Source: Bacillota bacterium (GTDB lineage: Bacteria > Bacillota > Clostridia > Christensenellales > Pumilibacteraceae). From it: a stretch of 32,073 bases of DNA. Made by a program: the position numbers and the translations under genes. The DNA is taken from the NCBI GenBank assembly GCA_009780135.1, contig WRAP01000017.1, positions 1 through 32,073 on the forward strand, written 5' to 3'. The notes under the pieces are model-generated. The model ran no database searches. It worked only from the letters and a program-made list of their open reading frames with translations, and was not told the DNA's origin. Below, in pieces: positions 1 to 10,118 of this stretch (position 1 is the stretch's first letter; each line of letters opens with the position of its first letter).

Positions 1-3000
1 CGTATCACCTAAAATAGGCATCACTATACCAGATAAAGTAGTTAAACCAGCTACGCGGCTATGCTCTACTAAACCATTCATAAAGATTACAGTATAAGTA
101 GGCGCATCAGGCAATAACTCCCAAGTAACTCTAAATGTAATTGTTGTGATATTAACATCTGTAACTTGATTTACTAACTCCCAACCAGCGAACCTATGAG
201 TATTTGTATCAGCCGGACCCTCTGGAAGATTACTAAGCAATGTATTTAATTGAGTTTGAGTTAGATTAGACTCTCTATCAAACTCTACACTACCATTCAT
301 AAATACAACAGTGTAAACATGAGCAAGATATATATCTATATGGTTACTATGCTCTGACCACGGCGTCCACCAATCTGCTTGAAAAACTGCTGTTACTGTT
401 ATTCTATTGTTTCCTGCCACCAAAAACGGACCTACATCAAAGCTTTCTGGTGCACCCACATGATTGCGAACCCAACCTCCTGGACCTGCTGTTCCTATAA
501 ATTCACCATTGCGATATATACGATAATTGGTTGCATACCCCACACTACCGCCATCTATAAAGTTAAGATATACTGCATCCCAGAGTATGTTATTAGTAGT
601 GCCATCTCTGGCAATAACAGGAGCAGACGGAGGAGGTAAGTGTCTATAACTTATTGTATTACTTGGTTCCGAAGTTGCTCTATTAGAATCTGTGCTAATA
701 GCCCTAACTCTAAACGCTTGATTTGTTATTGGTCTAAGATACGATGTTATATCGTAGGTAAACACACCGTTTGAATATATAAATGAAGTTATTGGTGTCC
801 AAACTCCGCCGTTAACTTCGCTAACGCTGATTTCGTATCCTGTTGCATTCGATACTGGATTCCAACTTAATATATTATTGTTTCGTGTAATAGCCGGTGC
901 AACAAGCTGAGCTTCTAAAATTTGAATACTAATATTACTGCTTGTAGCTGATCTTGATGCTATAACATTATCTGTAACAGTAGCCACCACAAAATAAAGT
1001 CCGCTATTCTCTACATTTCTTAAATTTAAGCTAGCACCCTCTCCTACACGCACATCAGAACCACCACTTGTACCAACTCTATACCACGCAAAAGTATACA
1101 CAGCACCAGGCAATGTGTTAGCTATAGTAGCGGTAAGAGTATGATAATTACCATTAAAGGTTACATTTAAATCAGCAATCGGAGCAATTACAGGTTCAAC
1201 TATACGCCATACCGCTGCAAGAGAATGGTCAAACAGCGCTACTAAATTATCACCGTTTTCTATAATCATACCGCCAAACGACCAACCTATAAACTCGTAG
1301 CCTATAAATCCTACTGGCAAAGTAGGCGCAGTAAGTCCTTGGTATAATCCATCGGTAGATGTTATAGCTGGCATTTGTGCCGCAACCGGCGATAACGCAG
1401 GCTGAAGGTTTATAAAGCTTATTGTAACCGTCGCATGAGCTATTACAAAATTAGCATTTCTTGTGCCTGTATAATTGGGACCAACACCACTTATTGTTAT
1501 GACATGCGTCCCTACTGCTGTTGCTCCATTTGGAGTAAAACTAAACTCTACTCCCGGTAAAAGCTGATGAGCCACCGAATTAACAGTATGAGTTACAAAA
1601 ACATTAGCATTTATAAAACTACCGCTGTATATCCCTTGCGGTATATTAACGCTAATGCTAGAGTCAGCAATATTTCTAGGAGTAATGCTTATAATTACTT
1701 CTATAGGATTAGATGTCGAACGATTACCCTGAGCATCCTCAGCGGTAACAGTTAAAAAATAGGTGCCACTTTGAAGCACATTTGTAAATGAACGCTGATT
1801 ACTAGAATCTACTATAGGACCAGTAGTAGAGCCTGAGCGCCAAGTAAACAAAAATGCTAAATTTTCGTTTGTACCGTCTACCGTAGCCGAAGCCGTAATA
1901 GTACGGAAATTCCTATCAAAAATAAATGCCAGTGTATTAGTAGTGCTATTAAAATCAGTACCACTGAGCGTAACTACAGGGTCAATCAATGTCCATACGG
2001 CAATCAACTGATGGTCTACCACCATATTTAGTGGAGTACCTGGTACTACAGCGGAGATACCAAAGTTCCAACCGCTAAAAGTATATCCTCTAAAGCCTGT
2101 TACAGTAGTATCAGGCGTAGGCAGGGTCGGATATGTGCCGTTTGCATTTGGGAAAACATACCACATATTAAGAACATTATCCCAACGGGCAGAAGAAGCG
2201 ACAAACGATGCAGGTACCGGAGATAAGGCAGGCTGCAGATTTCCTAGGAATAATCTTGTTGCCATTACAACCTCAAAAGTTGCAGTTACTTGCCCTGTGT
2301 AGTTACCGATAAAATTAAAAGTAAAGTTATAAATGCCTGCATTACGCACCTCGCTAGCAGGAGGAGTTATAGTAAAATCTATACCTTCCATTAAGCGGTA
2401 AGTGCCGTGCATTATTGTTATTATCGGTTGTAAAATATTACCTGTCCAATTTTGACTAGGCAAAATAACCTCCGTTATCTCGTGCCTAGTTATATTAACA
2501 TTAAATGTAAACCAAAACTCTGACTGCCTTCCTTCGCTATCGGCAGCCACAACTCTTAATCTAAATGTCTCTGTTTCTACTTCAAACAGCGATAATCTTT
2601 CGCCAACCGATAAGATAGCGGTACCGCTTGCACCTCTATGCCAAAAATAAGTATACGAAATAGCATTAGGATGTAGACTAGGGTTAGCTATCGCATTTGG
2701 CACTAAACCAACTGCAGTTATATAATGAAGTTCTCTATCAAATACAAAACCAAAAGTATTTGTATTACTATCCCACGAATCACCAACTATTGTTGTTCCT
2801 GTTGCTTGATTTAAGCTCCATCTGGCAATAAGTGTATGATCCCCTGCCATCCGAGGCTCTCCACCTGCGACAGCTTCTAAATTATTAGTAGTAAACCAAC
2901 CCTCGAAGGTATATCCCGGTACCGATAAAGTAGGCCAACCCTCGGCTATCGTAGGATATCTAAAACCGTCTAATGGATCGTTTGATACCCAACGAAGTCT

Positions 3001-6000
3001 CATAGGTACTACAGTAGCAGCGGCATGAGAATACGCTGTCGGTCTAAAGTTTTCAAAGGTTACATACGGTGGGGCCGCATAGATAATAAATAACTTTTCG
3101 GCTATACCATCGTAATTGTGTAAGAAAAAGAAAGTAAATGTATAATCAGCTACAGAGAAGTATTCAGTAGCAAGATCCGGAGTTACCCAAAAATCTGCCG
3201 TACCTCGTAGCGAACCAGAAGTACCTACTCTTGTAGTAATGTTTCTGCCATAGTTATCTATAACACTAAACTCACCTATTGCATGGCTTCCGGGATTTAG
3301 TACAGAATGCATATTGCCATCAAATTCTACAGTAGGCATAGTGATATTAGCCTCGGTTAATGTTTGTCTTGTAATTGTTATATGGAATGTATGTGTATTA
3401 GACGAACGCATTCCTATATCGTCGTATAGCGTAATAGTAACACGATACCAGCCTGTATCCCATACATCTGTAAGATTGGTAAGACTAAAACCATTTATTG
3501 CAGGTCCGTTTAGAGGATCTGTATTAGTTATCTCAATTGCTTCCTCATCCCAGACCCCGTCAACAGAACGAAGCCATTCGATATAAACTCTTGTTCCGCT
3601 AAGTCCAAGTGCTGCGTGCTGAGGGTCTATACTAAATGTAAGCGGATTTCCGTCAAATGTACGGGTAACGGTTGTAAGACCTGTTGTTTCAGTTATCGTT
3701 GTAAGTGCCGCATTAAAACCAGAAACTGTATTTGTATCTTGAACACGGTTCGGAGCAATAATTTCTTCGTTCAAAATCGGCTCTGTCATTACCCAAACAG
3801 CAGTAAGCATATGTGAAAATGCCGACCTAAGTTCAGTACTGGCAGAAATAAAAACATCCTCTAATAATAACCGCTCTCTACCTTGAGTAATAACAATATT
3901 ATTGCCGGCACCACTATTAATCATTAAATTACGAGGTGATAAATATCCAGTATATGTCCAGCCTATATGCGTATAACCTATCAGCTCTAATCTAGGTAAC
4001 CCGATAGAAGAACCCGTTGTAAATACATTTCCTGAAAAACCTGCAAGCACATCACCATATGTCATATTTGACACAGCCGGTCTATTATCCCATAAATATC
4101 CTGCATATCCACTAGGGATATTACTTTCTGGAAATACTATGCCAGAACCTTGCGGATCACGGTTAAATGTACTATCGTAGCGTGAAGTAAAAAATCCCAC
4201 ATCTAAAAGATTTACTATTCTAAGATCGCCGTTAACTATTCTCTTATCACGAGCATACGAAGCTTCTGTAGCAGTTGCCTCTACATGATTCCTAACTCCT
4301 GTAAGTTCCGGTAAGAATCCTTGCGAATTTGCCCATGTTGGTAAAACTGATAAATTTACAGGTGTATTATATCCTCTAATATTAAATGCCGGCAAATGAG
4401 TTCCAATATTTTTAATAACAAATTGATTTATACTTATTTCGTGATTTAGATTTTCGATTAAAAGATTAAACGGAGCATGCGTTCCTTGTATCCAACCTGC
4501 ATTATCAAAAGTATCGCTAAGCTCTACTGTATTTAATGCCGCTCTAATAAAGCCTGCCGATAATCCTGATACTCCGCCGTTATTTTGCAATCCCATAAGC
4601 GAGCCTGTAAAATAAAGAGTCGGGAAATGTCTTCTATCTTGAAACTCCGGATATCTATGCGGAACGGCAAGAATAGAATGACCTGTTTGAGCAATAGGAT
4701 TTCCTGTTACCCTGTCAGCATAGTTAAAATCTATTCTATCTATTATAATTTTACTGTTACTTGTTGTAAAAGTAAACTCTGACCCTTGAGCCGGCGGTAG
4801 CTGATGAGTCATTGATTCTACTACGCTTATCATTGGCGAATTACCAAAGTTAGTAAGTCTTGTAACATTTGGTGTCCTGTTACCATTGCGGTCCCAACCC
4901 ATTACAACAGCTTGGGTATTGTTTGATTTTGTTGCATGTACAAGTCCTCTATTTGGAAGGTTACTTTGGCTTATTATATCGCCACCATTTAGAAACATTG
5001 CTCCATTTAAAGCAGGATTTATAGAATCGTTAGCACTTATCCCTAAAATATAGTTATTTATACCGGTTCCTGCACCAGGAGCCATAATAGGAGTACCTAC
5101 AATTATAGGATGCGAATTTGAGTCGCCCGTATTTTCAAATCTTCCGCCCGTCATGACAACATCGTTAGCACTTCTGGAAATAATAACAAACGAACCTACT
5201 GGTGATTCAAACTCTCCTGCTCTAATATAGCCTGCTCTACCGGCATCTCCTTGAAATACATGAATAAGCGGAGCGGCATTAAGTGCTATACTGGTGTTTT
5301 CTATTGTTCCGCCTCTTATATTAAATAACGGCAAATCACTATTATCGTCGCCATCTGCATGGGCACTTGAAGCAAACAAAAGTACACCTCCGGCTATACC
5401 GGTGGCTCCGACAGGTGTCTGCATTGCATTTACCACAATCGACGCACCCTGTGTATTTATTGATCCAGCGTTAAATGTAGGTATTGTTTCTTGCCCATAA
5501 ATAGTAAGGGTATTGCCTCTCCGCACACCAGTCAAGTTGTTGCCGCCTTGATTTCTAATAAAAGCTAGTGAACCTGTTAGCAACATCGGTATCTCACCTG
5601 TTCTAAAATTACCACCCATTAAGTGCACATCAAAAGCCGAACCGTTAGTAGCAGTATCGCTAAGAAACATATTTCTATGAGCAGTAAAAGTACCGTTTAA
5701 AAACACTACACTAATACGCCTATCGGTATTACCGTCCATTAGTAAGGACTGCGAACCTAGTGTAAACATAGCCGATGGAAATAACAAAGGATTTGTAGTT
5801 AAAGACAACGCATTATTAAATACTATTACATTACCGTCATGGGCAATACCGGTATTCATAACAGGTCCTGGTCCACCGCTTGGATTTCCAACGGTTAAAT
5901 TACTTCCGCCTGGGTTGGCTACTGCAGAGTTAGGTGTTTCATAAACTACACTCGCACTTGTAAATGTACCACCCGCTAAAAGATCATTACCAAAAGTCCT

Positions 6001-7578
6001 ATTTGCATTAAGTATACCGTGGTCAGAGCGTATAACAGCACCTACAAGTATTCCTTGTGCAGCAGCGGTAGTAGGCATATGTGAAGTACCAAGTGCTGTT
6101 AGATTATGACCTGTGCTATAACTAATATCAAATGCCCTGTTTCTTATATCGCCGTTTCTTATATAAAGGCGGGTTCTGTTACCAAATGGATTGGTAAAGT
6201 TATTCGCCGCCATACGGATTGTACTAAAATGCTGTCCCGCACCTGTAGTAACACCGCCGGCAAAAGAGGAAATCTCTCCTGTTGTATCTATAACTAAACC
6301 GCCAGTAGAATTAAAGCGTATAGCATTACCTGTTTGATGATTAGCCCCAGATATTATAAATGTCCTACTGCCAACAGGCCCCGAAACACTAGAAACAAAA
6401 TCACTAATAAAATCGCCAGAGTTTAACCAATCTCTTATTGTTCTACCTGGTTGACTGTGAAAATTATATCTTGTTTGAAAACCCCTACTTCCACCTGTAG
6501 GGTCTATATTGTTAATAAATTCATAGGTAGCAGGATGAGTAAGTGCAGGATTTGGATAGTCTAAGTAGGTTATCTCCGCCCCGTACGCTGTTGCCAACCA
6601 ATCATGTAAAAAACGATTATAGCTGTCTATATTAGCTTCTAATATACTTATTGTCTGATTTCTTCCAGCATCCCTTCCTGTTATCTCGGCAAATCTCCCT
6701 AAACCATGCCCACTAAATTCCGTATTTGTTAAAACATTACGGCGTAAAGATAATTGAGCTTCGTTAGTAGCTCTAATGCTGGAGTTACCCACTACAAATA
6801 AAGAAATATTAGCATCTACATCTACACCGTGTGCTCTAGCTGACCCAAGAACACCCTGATGTTGATTTGGTGCAGCGACAAAACGAGGGTCATCAACAGC
6901 AAAACGAGACGAGCCTTGATTTTCTATATGAAAATTATTAAACCATACTCTAGTTACTGTCGCCGTTGCAGTGCTACCAAGCGATACCAATCCTAAAACA
7001 TTGTTATTGCTAAGATTACCTGTTACGCTACCAGTATATACCCACCTACCTGTACCTGTAAAACGTACAAAGTCGTTTCGTGCTAAATTTATATTATTAA
7101 ATTGCACACTTATATTTGAAGTCGCTGTAGTAGTTGTTAATCTATTGTTTATCGCGGCAGTTATGCTACTAGCTTGAGGCTGTGGAATTCCAGCTGCCGG
7201 ATTTACCTGAACTGTAAGATTGGTCCCTTCATTACCATGTGCTGGATGATATATAGAAGTAAAATTTACACCAACTAATGCTCCGTTATGATGCAGTGTA
7301 TACAAAAACGGATTTGACCCTGCTGTATGGCTAATCACAAAGTTATGTTGAAATGCTGTCGGCATACCAAAATTGGTAGAAGCCCCACCACCGTATGTAA
7401 CCGACTGTGCAACCATAGGTGGGTCGCCCATAGCATAAGCTATTCGGGTATTTCTGTTTGTACCTACAAGCAAACCGCTCAAAGCAATCACCATTACTAA
7501 TACAAAATACAGTATAAGTGCACTGACTTTCTTGTAACCTTTTATATGTGTTACATTTGTTTTTGTTAAATTATTCAT
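1..7578 (-). CDS. Giant secreted adhesin-like repeat protein, C-terminus beyond window
   Basis: I checked this frame triplet by triplet from the ATG at 7578 to base 1: 2526 codons without a stop, open at the left edge. SD AAGGGAG lies 12 nt upstream of the ATG. Residues 1-48 form a Sec signal (basic start, hydrophobic 20-40, probable AYA cleavage). Residues about 50-1160 are rich in G, N, T and short beta-forming motifs, like right-handed beta-helix adhesins. From about 1165 to 2120 there are at least four composite modules: an InlB/Flg_new-type repeat (GYxFxGW...DHxLxAVW), an Ig-like segment (ITA...FxWR...SGxYxLxVTA), and an MBG-like segment (GNYTGxxxAxF). Two fibronectin III-like domains follow (about 2220-2410; LSWNPVSNATGYEISV), then further InlB-type repeats. 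This is an exported surface protein, probably adhesive or structural (inference). The anchor is not visible because the 3' end is missing. It has its own promoter. Confidence 0.9.
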   Translation of the reverse strand, partial: MNNLTKTNVTHIKGYKKVSALILYFVLVMVIALSGLLVGTNRNTRIAYAMGDPPMVAQSVTYGGGASTNFGMPTAFQHNFVISHTAGSNPFLYTLHHNGALVGVNFTSIYHPAHGNEGTNLTVQVNPAAGIPQPQASSITAAINNRLTTTTATSNISVQFNNINLARNDFVRFTGTGRWVYTGSVTGNLSNNNVLGLVSLGSTATATVTRVWFNNFHIENQGSSRFAVDDPRFVAAPNQHQGVLGSARAHGVDVDANISLFVVGNSSIRATNEAQLSLRRNVLTNTEFSGHGLGRFAEITGRDAGRNQTISILEANIDSYNRFLHDWLATAYGAEITYLDYPNPALTHPATYEFINNIDPTGGSRGFQTRYNFHSQPGRTIRDWLNSGDFISDFVSSVSGPVGSRTFIISGANHQTGNAIRFNSTGGLVIDTTGEISSFAGGVTTGAGQHFSTIRMAANNFTNPFGNRTRLYIRNGDIRNRAFDISYSTGHNLTALGTSHMPTTAAAQGILVGAVIRSDHGILNANRTFGNDLLAGGTFTSASVVYETPNSAVANPGGSNLTVGNPSGGPGPVMNTGIAHDGNVIVFNNALSLTTNPLLFPSAMFTLGSQSLLMDGNTDRRISVVFLNGTFTAHRNMFLSDTATNGSAFDVHLMGGNFRTGEIPMLLTGSLAFIRNQGGNNLTGVRRGNTLTIYGQETIPTFNAGSINTQGASIVVNAMQTPVGATGIAGGVLLFASSAHADGDDNSDLPLFNIRGGTIENTSIALNAAPLIHVFQGDAGRAGYIRAGEFESPVGSFVIISRSANDVVMTGGRFENTGDSNSHPIIVGTPIMAPGAGTGINNYILGISANDSINPALNGAMFLNGGDIISQSNLPNRGLVHATKSNNTQAVVMGWDRNGNRTPNVTRLTNFGNSPMISVVESMTHQLPPAQGSEFTFTTSNSKIIIDRIDFNYADRVTGNPIAQTGHSILAVPHRYPEFQDRRHFPTLYFTGSLMGLQNNGGVSGLSAGFIRAALNTVELSDTFDNAGWIQGTHAPFNLLIENLNHEISINQFVIKNIGTHLPAFNIRGYNTPVNLSVLPTWANSQGFLPELTGVRNHVEATATEASYARDKRIVNGDLRIVNLLDVGFFTSRYDSTFNRDPQGSGIVFPESNIPSGYAGYLWDNRPAVSNMTYGDVLAGFSGNVFTTGSSIGLPRLELIGYTHIGWTYTGYLSPRNLMINSGAGNNIVITQGRERLLLEDVFISASTELRSAFSHMLTAVWVMTEPILNEEIIAPNRVQDTNTVSGFNAALTTITETTGLTTVTRTFDGNPLTFSIDPQHAALGLSGTRVYIEWLRSVDGVWDEEAIEITNTDPLNGPAINGFSLTNLTDVWDTGWYRVTITLYDDIGMRSSNTHTFHITITRQTLTEANITMPTVEFDGNMHSVLNPGSHAIGEFSVIDNYGRNITTRVGTSGSLRGTADFWVTPDLATEYFSVADYTFTFFFLHNYDGIAEKLFIIYAAPPYVTFENFRPTAYSHAAATVVPMRLRWVSNDPLDGFRYPTIAEGWPTLSVPGYTFEGWFTTNNLEAVAGGEPRMAGDHTLIARWSLNQATGTTIVGDSWDSNTNTFGFVFDRELHYITAVGLVPNAIANPSLHPNAISYTYFWHRGASGTAILSVGERLSLFEVETETFRLRVVAADSEGRQSEFWFTFNVNITRHEITEVILPSQNWTGNILQPIITIMHGTYRLMEGIDFTITPPASEVRNAGIYNFTFNFIGNYTGQVTATFEVVMATRLFLGNLQPALSPVPASFVASSARWDNVLNMWYVFPNANGTYPTLPTPDTTVTGFRGYTFSGWNFGISAVVPGTPLNMVVDHQLIAVWTLIDPVVTLSGTDFNSTTNTLAFIFDRNFRTITASATVDGTNENLAFLFTWRSGSTTGPIVDSSNQRSFTNVLQSGTYFLTVTAEDAQGNRSTSNPIEVIISITPRNIADSSISVNIPQGIYSGSFINANVFVTHTVNSVAHQLLPGVEFSFTPNGATAVGTHVITISGVGPNYTGTRNANFVIAHATVTISFINLQPALSPVAAQMPAITSTDGLYQGLTAPTLPVGFIGYEFIGWSFGGMIIENGDNLVALFDHSLAAVWRIVEPVIAPIADLNVTFNGNYHTLTATIANTLPGAVYTFAWYRVGTSGGSDVRVGEGASLNLRNVENSGLYFVVATVTDNVIASRSATSSNISIQILEAQLVAPAITRNNNILSWNPVSNATGYEISVSEVNGGVWTPITSFIYSNGVFTYDITSYLRPITNQAFRVRAISTDSNRATSEPSNTISYRHLPPPSAPVIARDGTTNNILWDAVYLNFIDGGSVGYATNYRIYRNGEFIGTAGPGGWVRNHVGAPESFDVGPFLVAGNNRITVTAVFQADWWTPWSEHSNHIDIYLAHVYTVVFMNGSVEFDRESNLTQTQLNTLLSNLPEGPADTNTHRFAGWELVNQVTDVNITTITFRVTWELLPDAPTYTVIFMNGLVEHSRVAGLTTLSGIVMPILGDT

Positions 7579-7892
7579 TATAAAATCATTCTCCCTTGAG
7601 ACTCTTTACTATATGCTATATATTGATATTGTGTACTCTATAAAGATTTTACCCAATATTAGCATATGCTTTTATGTAAATTACGAACCAACAATTCCTA
7701 AAGAGATTACTCAGTTCCAATATATTATATCACACTCAATAAAAGAATGCAACTAAAAAAATAAAAAATTTACACTTTTTTTACAAAAATAAGAAAAATA
7801 ATAAAATTAAGTATTGGCATATAACAATCAATTATTGCTAAAATATAAAACAAGCAATTATGAATTTGTAAATACATGTCTAAATTTTAATG
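7579..7892 (-). other. Non-coding leader and upstream region of the giant gene
   Basis: Very AT-rich, with no supported ORF. It contains the promoter listed separately and a leader of about 140 nt that ends in the SD AAGGGAG. I see a small GCATATGC palindrome but recognise no riboswitch or T-box. Upstream of the promoter (7753-7892) there are only A/T runs. Confidence 0.5.
7724..7752 (-). promoter_or_regulatory. Sigma-A-type promoter of the giant surface protein gene
   Basis: On the minus strand, TTGCAT (7752-7747), a 17-bp spacer and a perfect TATAAT (7729-7724), with TGTGA just before the -10. It predicts a 5' UTR of roughly 140 nt. It is the best promoter match in the window. Confidence 0.75.
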
Positions 7893-7938
7893 CTAAATAA
7901 AAAGCGTAACTAAAAAATGAGTTACGCTTTTTATTTAG
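7893..7938 (-). terminator. Terminator after the small membrane protein gene
   Basis: A perfect 19-bp inverted repeat (7893-7911 and 7920-7938) with an 8-nt loop. The GCGTAACT stem is flanked by A/T runs on both sides, so it can act in either direction. It lies 30 nt past the stop at 7968 and insulates the giant gene's promoter. Confidence 0.85.
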
Positions 7939-7967
7939 TAATATTTATTTTATTATTGTTTTATTTT

Positions 7968-8492
7968 TTATTGAAACGGCTCAGAAGGAAAATACGGCGG
8001 TTGCTGAAAATCTTCGTGCGTGTATGCCGGATCGGGATTTTGACGCTGTGTTACTACCCCCGCTATAACCGCAACATTGAGTATCAACCCTATTATGCTA
8101 GTTATTAAATCAAAAGTAGACCCTGAACGCATAGCTATAAAACCTATCCCACCAAAAACCAAACCTAAAATAGCAAATACAAGTATCACAATAAGATATC
8201 GCCCTTTGCGAGGCTTTCTTCGGTGACTAAATACAAAATACAACACTAAACCATAATAAATGCCAGCTATAACTATTGCTATAATGCCAATAATCATAAA
8301 TAAGGAACGAATCATCTCCTCCGATACCATACCGCCCATCCCCATATCCTCATACATCGCTATCATACTAGCTATTTGAGCATCTAGTGTAATGAAAGCA
8401 TAAATCATTCCGGCGGTAATATTTATAAAAGCCACAATGTACACAATCGCTAAAATATAAAAACTTTTTTTATTTAATTTTGTTAAATTCAT
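7968..8492 (-). CDS. Small four-helix membrane protein, unknown function
   Basis: 174 residues. AGGAG lies 10 nt before the ATG. Hydrophobic segments lie at about 12-33, 65-88, 100-121 and 128-146. A basic loop (HRRKPRKGR) between helices 2 and 3 should face the cytoplasm, and a Met-rich acidic stretch (MYEDMGMGGM) between helices 1 and 2 should be outside. The C-terminal 28 residues are polar and rich in Pro, Gln and aromatic residues (PPYFPSEPF). The overall look resembles the small DUF4064-type membrane proteins of Bacillota, but I cannot assign a family. It stands alone between the tuf terminator and its own terminator. Confidence 0.75.
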   Translation of the reverse strand: MNLTKLNKKSFYILAIVYIVAFINITAGMIYAFITLDAQIASMIAMYEDMGMGGMVSEEMIRSLFMIIGIIAIVIAGIYYGLVLYFVFSHRRKPRKGRYLIVILVFAILGLVFGGIGFIAMRSGSTFDLITSIIGLILNVAVIAGVVTQRQNPDPAYTHEDFQQPPYFPSEPFQ

Positions 8493-8651
8493 AAAATAAT
8501 TTCTCCTACCAGTTTATTTTAATATAGTATATGCAAAATGTAAACTTAAAAATGAGTAAGGATTTTTATCGAATTCTCTAATTATTATTCAACAATGCCC
8601 TAACTGTTTTAAGATCACTACAAAACACCTATAATATTCTTTGCAGTAGAT

Positions 8652-8682
8652 AAAAAACCGCCCATTGCTGAGCGGTTTTTTT
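8652..8682 (-). terminator. Terminator after tuf
   Basis: Hairpin 8657-8676 (ACCGCYC stem, 6-nt loop, one G-T pair) flanked by an A run on one side and seven T on the other. It lies 28 nt beyond the tuf stop and closes the rpsL-rpsG-fusA-tuf block. S10-cluster genes do not follow. Confidence 0.85.
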
Positions 8683-8709
8683 ATAAATAATTGATTTCTC
8701 AATAGCTAT

Positions 8710-9912
8710 TTATTTAATGATTTTAGCGATAACGCCTGAGCCTACTGTACGGCCACCTTCACGGATAGCGAAGCGAAGACCTTGCTCGGCTGCGATTGGG
8801 TTGATTAGCTTAACTGTTATAGAAACATTGTCGCCAGGCATAACCATTTCTACGCCTTTTGGAAGCTCGATGCTACCTGTGATGTCTGTTGTTCTAAAAT
8901 AGAACTGAGGACGGTACCCGTTAACAAACGGAGTATGACGACCGCCTTCGTCTTTTTTAAGAACATAAATTTCTGCTGTAAACTCAGTATGCGGAGTAAT
9001 TGATTTTGGCTTAGCCAAAACTTGTCCACGCTGAATAGATTTACGGTCGATACCTCTAAGAAGTAGACCTGCATTATCACCAGCTTGAGCACTGTCTAGA
9101 AGTTTTCTAAACATTTCTACACCCGTAACAGTAGATTCTTTAGTAGCAGTAATACCAACGATTTCAACTGGCTCACCTACTTTAATAGAACCTCTTTCTA
9201 CTCTACCCGTAGCAACTGTTCCACGACCTGTAATTGTGAAAACATCTTCAACCGGCATAAGGAAAGGTTTTTCGCTGTCTCTTTCCGGAGCAGGGATGTA
9301 AGCATCTACCGCATCCATAAGTTTAGTGATAGGATCGCAAGCAGGATCGCTAGCTTTATCAGCTGAAGCAGCCTCTAATGCTTTAACCGCAGAACCACGG
9401 ATAACAGGAGTATCATCACCAGGAAAGCCGTATTGACTTAATAGGTCTCTGATTTCCATTTCTACTAGCTCTAGTAACTCTTCATCGTCTACTAGGTCTA
9501 CTTTGTTCATAAATACTACAATTTTAGGAACACCAACTTGTCTTGCAAGTAGGATATGTTCTCTTGTTTGTGGCATAGGACCGTCTGTAGCCGATACAAC
9601 TAGGATAGCACCATCCATTTGAGCAGCACCGGTAATCATGTTTTTAACATAGTCAGCATGGCCCGGGCAGTCTACGTGTGCGTAGTGACGGGTAGCAGTT
9701 TCGTACTCTACATGCGAAGTGTTAATTGTAATACCTCTAGCGCGCTCTTCTGGAGCTTTGTCGATTTGATCGTACGCCATTTTTTGAGATAGCCCTTTAG
9801 CTGCTTGTGTCATAGTGATAGCAGCGGTTAGTGTTGTTTTACCATGGTCAACGTGACCGATTGTACCGATGTTAACATGGGTTTTACTTCTGTCGAATTT
9901 AGCTTTTGCCAT
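8710..9912 (-). CDS. tuf: Elongation factor Tu
   Basis: 400 residues, the usual bacterial length. EF-Tu delivers aminoacyl-tRNA to the ribosomal A site as a GTP complex. The G domain shows GHVDHGKT (19-26), DCPGH (81-85) and NKVD (about 136-139), with the switch I RGITI segment at 59-63. Domains II and III follow, with the conserved [11 protein letters not shown] and the C-terminal [15 protein letters not shown]. The SD GAGGT lies 11 nt before the ATG. It is the last gene of the str-type block. The 206-nt gap to fusA holds a 28-bp perfect inverted repeat that could reduce or modulate read-through, so an internal promoter may exist. I see no unusual residues in the catalytic motifs. Confidence 0.99.
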   Translation of the reverse strand: MAKAKFDRSKTHVNIGTIGHVDHGKTTLTAAITMTQAAKGLSQKMAYDQIDKAPEERARGITINTSHVEYETATRHYAHVDCPGHADYVKNMITGAAQMDGAILVVSATDGPMPQTREHILLARQVGVPKIVVFMNKVDLVDDEELLELVEMEIRDLLSQYGFPGDDTPVIRGSAVKALEAASADKASDPACDPITKLMDAVDAYIPAPERDSEKPFLMPVEDVFTITGRGTVATGRVERGSIKVGEPVEIVGITATKESTVTGVEMFRKLLDSAQAGDNAGLLLRGIDRKSIQRGQVLAKPKSITPHTEFTAEIYVLKKDEGGRHTPFVNGYRPQFYFRTTDITGSIELPKGVEMVMPGDNVSITVKLINPIAAEQGLRFAIREGGRTVGSGVIAKIIK

Positions 9913-10035
9913 AATTTTTTATTACCTCTTGTTTTAATTTATTTTGCCGCTACTAGCGGAAAAGGGGAAAGATTTTCCGATTGATTACATTATAATTGAC
10001 GGAAAATTTTATTGCAAGCAATTTTTTCAATTTAC

Positions 10036-10115
10036 AAATTACAATGTGCAAATTACAAATATTTAGTTTATAAATGATAAATAATTCAATATTTGTAATT
10101 TGCACATTGTAATTT
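10036..10115. repeat. Inverted-repeat element between fusA and tuf (ATTACAA type)
   Basis: Perfect 28-bp inverted repeat: arms 10036-10063 and 10088-10115, 24-nt loop. Arms are built of ATTACAA/TTTGTAA-like words plus one TGTGCA. The fusA-side arm ends 3 nt after the fusA stop codon. It is a member of the stop-proximal element family described in the findings. As RNA it would be a long, weakly GC stem without a clear U tract. Confidence 0.85.
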
Positions 10116-10118
10116 TGA

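Noticed and set aside
379-3816. Plus-strand ORFs of 60-90 codons in the first 7.5 kb
   Set aside because: They are shadows of the giant minus-strand gene: no SD, low-complexity composition, and the minus frame is open throughout.
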